DNA from: Oikopleura dioica
Lineage: Eukaryota; Chordata; Appendicularia; Copelata; Oikopleuridae
Reading direction: 5' to 3'
DNA: 64,000 nt
NCBI GenBank assembly: GCA_907165135.1
Contig: OU015569.1
Location: 11,346,501 to 11,410,500, forward strand
Position numbers and translations under genes: made by a program. The notes beneath the pieces were generated by a model. That model saw only the letters and a program-made list of their open reading frames with translations, had not been told where the DNA came from and did not search any database. This document shows positions 55,441 through 64,000 of the stretch, piece after piece (the first letter of the stretch is position 1; each line of letters begins with the position of its first letter).

Positions 55441-56898
55441 TTAGCGTTTTGGGCGTTTCATTGGTGGGGATTTTGGGCGAAGGCGCTCGATTTCCTCGGT
55501 GGTGACGACGAGCGGGTTGTCTTTGAAGTGCGATTTATATACTAGAAGAAGGCTTGAAAGACCTGGAGTTGTTTGAAACGAGTACCTGTAGGGCAAAAGT
55601 TGGAATTGGTGACTTTGGGGCCGACAGTTAGCCAGCCTGGGCGAATGTACGAATCACGGCCGAAGAGGTGCAGTCGTCGACGACCAAGACAAAAACGCTC
55701 CACAATGTCCAGCAGCTCGTGTGGCTAGAAAAAATATAACTTGCTTTATAAGGGGCGTGTTTTACCTTTTCGTCGTTGCCGACTTCGCGTTCTTCGTCAA
55801 TGAGAAGATCGATGTCGATATTGGCGTGGATGAAATCGCCGTCGGTTGCTCGACGGATGATGCCTTTGATTCCCATAAGACAGTGCTCCTTCAGCCGATT
55901 GAAGATGCCAGTTGGTTGCAGCGGCTTTTGGCGCACTAGAATCCTTAGAACATCAGAACTATAGCCTGAGCTAACCTCTTGTGTGGTTAGTCTTGATCCA
56001 GCAAATGTCCTCGCAGCGCCTGAAGCCCCATTTCTGAAGGCATTGTCGTCCGAAATCGAGACCAGCTGTGGAGCCACACCAGAGGAAGACGAATCCTCGT
56101 GGCGCCGAAATCGCCTCGATGTTCAATTTCATGATGTCCTCCCATTTCCAGTTGTCGTCACTTGAATGCTCGTTGAAATAGAAAGTCAATCAATGAACAA
56201 ATTAGAACCTTAGGGCGGTCGTCTTGTATTCTTCCAAGGGAGCGTCGATCACGATTGAATCGAACTGGCAATCGAGATCTTCCAGGTTGTAGCTTCTTAG
56301 ATCAACTGAAAGAAATATTAGGAGAGGTCGAAACGCAACGCTAGAAAGTAACCTGAAAAGTAAGTGGGTGGGCAGTGGCTTTTTGAGTTACTTCGTGTTT
56401 CTTGTCGATTAACTCTTTGATCTTTGGATATTCAGCGAATCGCTTCTCCATTGACACGTCTCGGATGTAATTCGCCGGGTACTGGCCTGTATCGATGTAG
56501 TTCTGACAGTAGTCATTGTGTGGATTCAATGAGTTCGTCCCTTTCAGAAATGTCGACGTATCAGTATACTTTGGAGCCTAAAAGGTATCGGTGAATATCA
56601 AGACTGGAAGTTCTCCTCATCTAGCAGAAGAAGAATGGCAAATTTATTGAAGAAAGACTAACCGATTTGACTGAAGTAGCTTCCTCCTCAACTTCAGTCT
56701 CTTTCTTCTCAGTCTCGCTTTTTTGAACCGATCTCGTCTGCTGGTCTAACTTGGAGTTGAGAACCGAATTGAGCTCATCTTCACTTATTTTGACAATAGC
56801 GTTCTCAGGCAGCATTAAAATGAGTTTTACCTTTTCAAGCCTAGCGTAGTAGCGAGATCCTTCCGTCGAGCTGCCGATTTTTCCCTCAGTCGTTGCAT
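55441..56898 (-). CDS. METTL14: METTL14, m6A mRNA methyltransferase subunit
   Basis: Starts [20 protein letters not shown] at 56898, like the vertebrate N-terminus, and ends [15 protein letters not shown] at 55441. Exons give [48 protein letters not shown] (the EPPL loop position, here DAPL), [84 protein letters not shown] and [25 protein letters not shown]14 binds RNA and supports METTL3 catalysis in the nuclear m6A writer; the non-DPPW loop agrees with a non-catalytic partner. The long RGG tail of vertebrates is absent: only a short basic end remains. Introns are GT-AG and short. It is 205 bp downstream of WDPCP. Confidence 0.93.
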
Positions 56899-57102
56899 CG
56901 ATCAAAGATCTTCTTGAGCCAGTGAGATGCTTCTCTTCAATCCTTTCTCATGTCCACCCCATGTTTACTTAAATTCGGAAATCAACGAGGAAAGAAATAG
57001 GAAAATAAAGAAATAATATTTTGAAAAACGGAATGAAAGAAGGAAAAGAACAGTGGAGATAGTTTTTACAGAAATAAGAAGAAAAATAGAAAATTAAAAG
57101 AG

Positions 57103-60100
57103 TCAAACAAAGCCAAAATGTTTGATTTTGAGCGTCGAAGCATTTTCGGGAGTAGGCTGGGCAGGAGGCGGCTTTCCCTTTCCATCCCCTTTTTTGCGCT
57201 CCTTCGAATTCCGAGCTGAATTTGGTATAATTGTGGCTGAATAGATCTGTTCAAGTTACCGCTTATGTGCTTCATAAATCGCTGGATTGCAGGAGGGTCA
57301 TCTTCGCTGTCAACATCTTGGTGATCGTCATGTCTCTCATCTCGACCGTCGTCTTCACCAGGGGATTCCATCATTTCATCAACTTTTTTCGACGCCTCGG
57401 ATGCCAATTCAAAGTCCTTGAATCAATGATTAATATTTTCATTTCTCATTTAGAAATGAACAACCTTGTAGTGAAGGGCCATGTGATGGATGTCGAGAAA
57501 TAGATCTTGCGCTCCAATGTCCGTGGCAAGCAAGAACGCTTTTTGTAGTCTTCTGTGGCGCAGCAAATGATGAAGAAATCTGCGTGCGTAACGAACGACG
57601 TGATCTCTGTACTCAATCACAACGAGGTCGTTGATGGCTCTCGTTGGAGCATAGAACGACGCCAAGGCAGCTTCGAGTTGTGTCTCGGTCGTGTAGTTCA
57701 ACGGCTTGACGATCAACGCGTCACAGATGGTAGTGAGGGAGGCGTAAGCGACTCCAGGACAGGGATCCGAGATTTTGTCGTCTGGACGATCGCCCACTTT
57801 TCAGGCGCGATTTGAGTTATCGCGCAGGAGCTAAAATTCTGATCGCGCGCTCAAATGCGCAGCGTTTAGGCGCGATGGCAAAAACTCGCTCTCTCGGTGA
57901 TGGGGCGATGAATTTCGATCGCGCAGCCCCATCAGGCCGACAAAAAATACTCGCGCGTTCAAATGCGCAGCGTTCAAGCGCGATGGTATAAACTCGCTCT
58001 CTCGGTGAGGGGGCGATGATTTTCGATCGCGCAGCCATATAACGCCGGATACTCACACGCTTCAAAATGGTCGAAAATCTGCCGAGCGGGAGTGCGATGG
58101 TGGCGCTTGGTTTCAATTTTGCCGACCTAGTCGGCGCACGAATCAAATGATCAGCGTGAGATTGCTGACTAAGTTGACCGATTTTTTTGAAAATGGAATT
58201 GTCCATCTCCTCATAAGAGAGCCGACAAACAAAATGTAAATTTGTACTGACCTCCCGCAACGTAACCTACAAATAAGTCGTGCTAATCGCTGAGAGTGAC
58301 TCTTGGCACCGGAAATATGCGTAAAATCTGACTATTTATCAAAAGAAAAATTTTTAAGGTAATTGGATTCTGATGTTAAGCCAACTTATGACTGAAAAAT
58401 ATATTTTTATTGGTTTTTGAACATGCAGATTTCGAAAATTTCATAAAAATTATAAATATAATGATTATAAATTATAAATAATCCAATTGGATATATTGAA
58501 ATCGCCTTATAAATGCTTTTTCTTCTTCTAATTTTGGCTATACATCACGCGCCATCGTTTAATCGTGTAGCTTACTCCAAAATGACAGTGTTTTATCGAG
58601 TATCAAGGGGTCCCCCCCATGTTGAAATTTTCATGGGCGAAAATATGGTGTCGCGCACAGCCAGGGTGGCCGAAAATAAGTTATCGCGCTCTCGGGCCCA
58701 CCGCGATGAATAATCATCGCTCCTGAAGCGCGAGGGCGCAGGGAAACCATCGGCATATTTTTGACTAATCCAGCCCGCCGATGGGAATTTTTCGCGCTGC
58801 GCGCCTAGGAGCGAAAATGATTGTCGCGCGCTGAAGAGGAGCGCTAGGTGCGCGATCGTCCAGACGACAAAATCTCGGATCCCTGCTCCAGGAGCCATGT
58901 TCCAATTAATTGAGTACAAAACTTTGATGGCTTCTTGGAAGTTGTCGTTTTTAACGTGACTTTTGACAAGCGACAGTGCTCCAGATTCCTGTCTCCCGAC
59001 AGTCAACGAGACGAGAACCAGTGGCTGGCCGAGGGAAACGACTTGTATTGGGCTTAATGTGTATAAAAGTCTTAATTATTCCATATGTTCTTTATTAAAA
59101 ATCTTTTATTAAGAATCATTGAAGCCCTAACTAGAAGTTGCTTCGACGACAGCCATTTCAGGTGTTTGAGCATAATCGTATGGGTGGAATAAACCGTGCC
59201 GCCAAGTTTGAGAACAGACTGCTTATCAGAAGATCCATTAATAGTACTCAACTCGATACAAGTAAGGCCAACGTCGAAGAACATAACCTCTCCATTGCGC
59301 GAGGAAACAGCAAGAAAATGGCTGCCCGGATGCCATGACAAAATACTCGGCCGAACTGGGAGATAAACATGCTCTGCCGAGTGTGTCTTCGTATCAAACA
59401 CAATCAGCATATTATCAGAACAGCCAAAGCAAAACTTTTCTTCGTTCGGGCTCAATTCGCACACAACAACGGAAGATTTCATTTGGATTTCGAGCTCGTC
59501 AACGATCTTCAACCCTTGGTTAAGCTTGATCGAATAGAGGGTCATGCGAATATTTGTTGGATTCACTGGGTCGGGAATCTCAAGCAGCCAGAAGGAATCT
59601 GCATTCAGCTCAGAAAAGATGACGTCTTGAATTAGGGAGTTGAAGGGAACGCGCGCGACGATTTCAGAATTTCCGGAATGAGAGATGATCATGAGATGGC
59701 CTCGAGCTCCATCTTCAATTCGCTCTGACCAGTACACCGCTGAAAACGATCCTTTCGTCCGGATACAAGCGTTGTCGGGCATGTCAACAATGTACAGCGG
59801 CTCTGGAGGAGAAATCTGCCGGTGCAAATCGGGTGGAATGACAGAAATCCGCGAGCCAGATAACAGGGAGACAACGTACTTTTCGCTCACTTGTGCGACA
59901 TCAACTGGATCGGAGGAATGCTGGATAAATTTGTCCTTCTTTGTTATATTGTCTATGTCGTTGTTGCGGAGAGAGAAACTGACCAAAGAGCCATTGGAAA
60001 ACATCATCAAAACGGAAGAGTCAAGAGGTCGCGGTAAAATAGACAAGACGCGATTTTGAGTGAGAAGGGCATTGAGTTTCTGAAGCCGATCTCGATTTTC

Positions 60101-60235
60101 TTTTGATAAAGACCAAATTACTTCTTTTCTACTTCGAGTCCAGTGCTCGCGCATTTCGTGGAACACACTATGCTTCATAGTTGGCTTCTTCGGGTGATAG
60201 GAATTAAGCGCGATATTTGCATCTGATTTAAACAT
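57103..60235 (-). CDS. WDPCP: WDPCP / Fritz, planar polarity and ciliary effector, interrupted by a transposon
   Basis: Exon 1 (60235 to about 59135) starts MFKSDANIALNSYHPKKPTM and holds the N-terminal WD-like propeller (SSVLMMFSNGSLVSFSLRNN, SPNEEKFCFGCSDNMLIVFD). The next exon gives VVSLGQPLVLVSLTVGRQES and FQEAIKVLYSINWNMAPG, and coding resumes on the far side of a 1.13 kb element with VAYASLTTICDALIV, YAPTRAINDLVVIEYRDHVV, RYARRFLHHLLRHRRLQKAF and LLATDIGAQDLFLDIHHMAL. The last exon ends STLKIKHFGFV at 57103, matching the conserved vertebrate terminus. WDPCP acts with septins and CPLANE proteins in ciliogenesis and convergent extension. The element lies between the codons of MAPG and VAY; unless it is spliced out, the protein is truncated. 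Confidence 0.88.
57760..58885. mobile_element. non-autonomous hAT-type element inside the WDPCP coding sequence
   Basis: 1,126 bp with perfect 34-bp terminal inverted repeats starting CAGGGATCCGAGATTTTGTC. The 8-bp sequence CTCCAGGA is duplicated exactly outside (57752-57759 and 58886-58893). CAGGG ends and 8-bp duplication are hAT hallmarks. The interior has a tandem duplication of about 108 bp (units from 57851 and 57959, each with CTCGCTCTCTCGGTGA) and no transposase. Removing the element plus one CTCCAGGA restores the WDPCP frame. Element plus duplication is 1,134 bp, a multiple of three, but stops lie inside. Confidence 0.88.
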
Positions 60236-60786
60236 TTAATAAGACTCTGCTCCTGCCAATCAATTAATTCTATTACAACTCGTAATTTACTTGTTATGAA
60301 TAACAGTCATGCTAACCTGACGAATTAAAGACTGACTCCTCTTCTGACCAACAATGGAATGAAACAGCAAAGGACATGAGTGTGTTTTCTAAAGGCGATA
60401 TTTTTTATTTACATTTTTCCAGTAGAAGATTCTTTAGTTTAAACCAGGGGGAGGTACTGAATATGGGGTTTTGGGGGTATTCAGCCAAAAGAATATCAGC
60501 ACGTGTCTACCCTAGGTTTAGACCGACAGAGAAAAGAAAAACACATGTTGAACTCTGATTTCCATATTATTATAACTGGCAATGATGTGTGTTTAGAGTT
60601 GTGAGTAGAGGCCCTCTACTAGAGATTATAGAATTGAAGTTCGGATAAGAGCAAAAGTGGGGTCAAAATATAATTTTATCCGTAATGGAATCCGAATTGG
60701 ATTATCCGGATGGAATCCAAGAAGTATCAAGTTCAAAAAATAAAAATTAAAATCTATATACAGTCAATAGAGCAGTATTCTGAGAG
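60236..60786. other. spacer between the zinc-finger gene and WDPCP
   Basis: No supported coding sequence; a 60-codon plus-strand frame at 60376-60558 lacks motifs and splice partners. Confidence 0.4.
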
Positions 60787-62450
60787 TTAATTCTGCTTCA
60801 ACGACGGCCAATCATTCGCCAAGATCCGTAGCATTTCATCTGCCTCTTCATCCATCTTGCAGGTGGGAGGAGAGGCCCGTTCTTGGTCCTCGATCGAAGG
60901 AATCGTCATCGTCTGAGGAGCTGTTGGGAATGGTTGGATTTTTGCTGGATTCTTTACATGGCTCGACATGATTAAGTTGTTTGAACCGGCCTCAGATCCT
61001 AATCCAGAAGGCTGGCCATTCGCTGAACTGGGCTTTGGAAGTATCTTATGATCAGCTCTGGGCAGAATTGGACAATGCTGGACAATTGCCTGATGATTGG
61101 GGAAAATTACAGGCGTATTTTGAAGGTAAACAAGGGTGTAAGCAGTTTCTAGAGTTTGCTGAGTCACTGCGGAAACGGGAACGAGCTGGTGAGCTTGAAT
61201 CTGAGTTGAGGCGATTCCTGGGGCATGTGTAGAAGGAATCACTTCCTGTAGAATAACTTCTTGTTCTTCTTCCCTCTGTGCTTCTGCAACTGACTGTTCA
61301 GCCTCGCTAAATGTCTCTAGACTCGTTTCTTCGGCAGTTGTTATGTTCTCCTCTTCGACTTCATCTGATTCAATGATCACTTCGGAACAGACATCGTCGA
61401 TGTCTATCGATGGTATCGAGTCATTCATCGTCTCCACGAAATTTTCTGTTTTCTCAGAGCAGCTCTTACTCTCTCCGTTGCCGTTTGTTTGGGCCACGTC
61501 TAGCAGCGTTCCCTGAAGAATAATCGGCGTAGGAAGATGCTGACATTGTAGCATAGGTCCTTGGCTCTTGAGAAGTTTGTTCTGGGCCTTCAGTTCTTCC
61601 CTCGCGATTCGTTTCGCTTCCTTCGCGGCTTCTTTCTCCGCCTTCTTCGCATCCTTCATTGCCTGCTTCTGCAATCTTTTCTGTTCCTTCTGAGCTTCTC
61701 GCTCTTTCTTTTTCAACTCTCGTTCTTCCTTTCGTAATTTCCCTGTTTCAGTATTTTCCTTGGCCAGTTTTCTTTCTAAGAATAAGCTTTAAAATTCGCA
61801 AGTATTCAATCTGAAAGTACCTTTTTTCTCATCTAAGGTTTTGTTCTCAGCAGCTGATTCCTCAAGCATCATCCTTTGCTTAGCCGCACGAGCTTCTTCC
61901 CCGATTTTTCGGAGCTCTGGATCGGCACTCGTGAAACAAGCCACATCGTAAATGTGTCCATTGAATGGCGAATGAAGATGCTTCAGCAGTGTTGCCTTCG
62001 ATACGTCTTTTTCAAGGGTATTTAACTGATAAAAAACATGATTATAGATTCATTTGTATGAGAAGTCCCTACTTAGTTTGTTATAGTGTGCATTACAGTT
62101 TGACCCGTTCATTTACGCTCGCAAAGATTGCATTTCCAATGGCTCGAGTTTTCAATTTGAGAACCAAGTACGTCTTCAATTTTCTTCGTCGGTTCATCTG
62201 GATCAAAGTCGCACTCCTTCATGTGTTTCCCAAGTAGAAATGCGTTCTTGAACTGAAATAAAATTAGTGTTGAGTAAAGATTGATTACTTTCACCTCGAG
62301 TTCGCATTTCGGACAAGCGTAAATTCTGAAGGGTCGCCTGTGCTCGAAATGAAAGTCTTCGTCGTGGTTTTCTTTTAATTTATGAATGATTAATTCTTCG
62401 CCCGTAAGAAACCCAAGTTCGCAATCTTTATACCGACATATAAAGTCCAT
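60787..62450 (-). CDS. C2H2 zinc-finger protein with Lys/Glu-rich coiled coil
   Basis: Starts MDFICRYKDCELGFLTGEEL at 62450. Finger 1 is C-x4-C-x12-H-x5-H (FICRYKDCELGF, HKLKENH). Finger 2 is YACPKCELE joined across an intron to FKNAFLLGKHMKEC. Finger 3 begins HWKCNLCERK and continues on the next exon to LLKHLHSPFNGH. Then comes SADPELRKIGEEARAAKQRM, a long charged helix (KKKEREAQKEQKRLQKQAMK) and an acidic, disordered end finishing EMLRILANDWPSLKQN. Fingers are split by short introns. Family not recognised; nucleic-acid binding is likely. The start lies 137 bp below the C1D stop on the same strand, a spacing compatible with linked transcription. Confidence 0.65.
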
Positions 62451-62586
62451 CTCTTTTCTAAAAAGAAAGTAAAACGTCAGAAAAGATCTTCCAAAGTCTC
62501 TTCGAATCGTTTGTACAGTAACTGTTACAATCACAGTAATGGCAGGAGAATGAGTCTCTTTTTTTCTTCAAAACAACGTTCATTTT

Positions 62587-63083
62587 TTACTTTTTCTTTT
62601 TGTTGTTTTCTTTCTTTTTCTTTCCGTACTCTTTTATCTCGTGCGCAACTACTCTCTTCGCTGCTTGAGAGTCAACCCTCAGCCGCTTCTTCTTATCTTC
62701 AATATCTGAATAAAACGCGCATCAATGCCTCTCCTTTCCACTTTCCCAGCCTAACCTTGGGCCTTTTTCATGCTGACTTGGACTCTTTGGAGCTCGTCCT
62801 TGAGCGCTGTCTGTTTCGGATCGACGCCATTGACGGTGTTGTAAACCCAGGCCATTGAATTCATTGTGTAAAGCGATAACAGATCTAATTTGGCCTGCTC
62901 CAACGGTGGGAGCTTCTTCACTTCCTCTTGTGATAGCTCCGTCAGCTTTGTAACCTCTATATTTGAATGAGTCTTAATACTGACTGTTTCAAAAGACTGA
63001 CCTTTCATAATGCCGTCTAAACTAGCTTCAAAAGCAGAGCAGCTGGCTTCGATTTCTTTTGGTAGACTATCGCTCACTTCCAT
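62587..63083 (-). CDS. C1D: C1D / Rrp47 exosome cofactor
   Basis: Starts MEVSDSLPKEIEASCSAFEA at 63083 and contains the diagnostic Sas10/C1D signature LPPLEQAKLDLLSLYTMNSM then AWVYNTVNGVDPK and DELQRVQVSMKK, split by short introns near 63000-62955 and 62755-62707. The last exon reads DIEDKKKRLRVDSQAAKRVV and ends in a Lys-rich tail at 62587. Length of about 150 residues matches human C1D (141). C1D binds RNA and the exosome nuclease Rrp6/EXOSC10 and is needed for 5.8S rRNA maturation in the nucleus. It lies 250 bp downstream of the SRPRA stop on the same strand. Confidence 0.88.
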
Positions 63084-63331
63084 TTCTTTCTCAACTTTCT
63101 GAAAATCAAAATGGTACAGGTTGCTCGCATTTTTTTCAATTACTATGGATCGGATTTAATTAGATAACATCTGTAATAGCACTAACTGAAGAAATGAAGT
63201 TTCTAACATATCCAACATGAGTGTATAGTTTCGTTGTGGAGGACAGAAAACTGTGGAACTAGACAATTGTTTTTTTTTTGTAAAGAAAAATGAACACGAA
63301 TTGCACAGAATGGAGAAAGAAATAAACACGC

Positions 63332-64000
63332 TCAGCGGAGAAGAAGATTGACGACGGCTTTCGGGTTCAAGGAATTCAAGTCTTTGTAGGTCTGCCCGGT
63401 GCCGATGAAGACGATTGGCTGCCCGGTTGTGTACGTCATGGAAATAGCGGCACCGACTGAAATTGGTGAGTATGGACGTTCTTGTGTGTTACTTTACCTT
63501 TGTCGTCTATTGTGTCGAACTTGGAAAGTACGATTCCGTCGATCAAACGAGGATTAGTACTTTGGCTGCAAGAATTAGTTAGAGATCGAAATATAGAAGA
63601 CTCCTACCTATGATTGGCTAGGGATTTGTTGAACTTGGTGAGCTGGTCGATAGCATCATTTCCGACAAGAGCTTCGCCGACGAAAAGGACAGCATCAGGC
63701 CGGTTGATAGCGATCAACTTGGCAAGAGCACGCATAAGAGGCTCGTTATCCTTAAAAAATAAATGAGAGCGGAACGAGAAAAGGAATAGCACCTGCATAC
63801 GGCCGGCAGTATCAATGAGGCAAACATCGTAGCCCTGATCGCGCGCAGCAGAAATCGCGTGCATGGCAATAGTGGCAGGATCCTTTCCGTATCCCTGCTC
63901 GAAAAGCTTGACAGAGTCGGCATGGACTCCGTTGATTCGGTGGACGTGCGTTTTGAGCTGTTCAACAGCTCCAGCGCGGAATGTATCGCACGCGGCTATC
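63332..64000 (-). CDS. SRPRA: signal recognition particle receptor alpha, C-terminal GTPase (5' end outside window)
   Basis: Read from the window edge: [20 protein letters not shown] (DTFRAGA, G2-like SRP GTPase motif), [30 protein letters not shown] (G3 DTAGR), [37 protein letters not shown], then [20 protein letters not shown] (G4, SKFD in place of the usual TKFD) and [20 protein letters not shown] (G5, GxGQ), ending AVVNLLLR, stop at 63332. Introns of about 45-60 bp are GT-AG. The protein docks SRP-ribosome complexes at the ER with SRPRB. About half of the NG domain is in the window. Confidence 0.93.

Noticed and set aside
55628..56189. Separate plus-strand proteins at 55721-56165
   Set aside because: They overlap METTL14 exons in antisense, which are clearly the real coding strand.
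60981..61232. 83-codon plus-strand frame with plausible composition
   Set aside because: Antisense to the disordered end of the zinc-finger gene, which has a continuous open frame of 309 codons.
1..64000. CRISPR arrays, bacterial operons, Shine-Dalgarno sites
   Set aside because: Sequence is clearly eukaryotic with spliceosomal introns; the tandem repeats lack regular unique spacers.

Overview
This is nuclear DNA from an animal, most likely a larvacean tunicate (Oikopleura-like). The evidence is metazoan genes (SIX1/2, Musashi, TRPM2, Kaptin, WDPCP, METTL14, ZCWPW1-type reader), mostly GT-AG introns of about 35-100 bp, tight packing of same-strand genes, and a few introns that fit only with GG-AG or GA-AG boundaries. 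The species is inference; most protein identities rest on conserved motifs read directly. Layout: 0.2-5.3 kb holds a minus-strand CW+PWWP histone reader (ZCWPW1-like) with a Q/P/Y/H-rich tract. 5.9-13 kb is gene-poor and repeat-rich: a 1.07 kb foldback element with internally repetitive arms and an 11-bp target duplication lies just upstream of a kinesin-1 tail fragment, followed by two MITE-like elements. 13.5-17.1 kb has a small membrane protein with an acidic tail, a broken V-ATPase subunit H fragment and a membrane-anchored cysteine-rich repeat protein. 17.5-20.9 kb has a GCTCA satellite, a TTAA-flanked element and three copies of a hairpin MITE family with 8-bp target duplications. 21.7-25.2 kb is SIX1/2, with another TTAA element in its last intron. 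25.9-29.3 kb holds a paralogue of the 13.5 kb acidic membrane protein. 31.9-34.9 kb is a chimeric reading frame: a transmembrane exon, an HSP90 middle-domain exon with neither ATPase nor dimerisation domain, then exons duplicated from the ZCWPW1-like gene. 35.3-37.0 kb is a coiled-coil gene, 38.2-43.7 kb Musashi, and 45.4-50.1 kb a complete TRPM2-type channel whose NUDT9H domain has lost the Nudix box. From 50.4 kb to the window end, seven minus-strand genes follow head to tail (reading order SRPRA, C1D, a C2H2 zinc-finger gene, WDPCP, METTL14, Kaptin, a CEP95-like centrosomal gene). Short gaps (about 115-350 bp, one 550 bp) are compatible with shared or operon-like transcription. A 1.13 kb hAT-type element sits inside the WDPCP coding sequence. 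Two themes stand out. First, young non-autonomous DNA transposons (TTAA type, 8-bp-duplication hAT type, foldback type) enter introns and at least one exon. Second, gene fragments (kinesin tail, V-ATPase H, HSP90 middle domain, ZCWPW1 segment) lie apart from their parents, showing active segmental duplication and exon shuffling. No rRNA, tRNA or CRISPR array was recognised.
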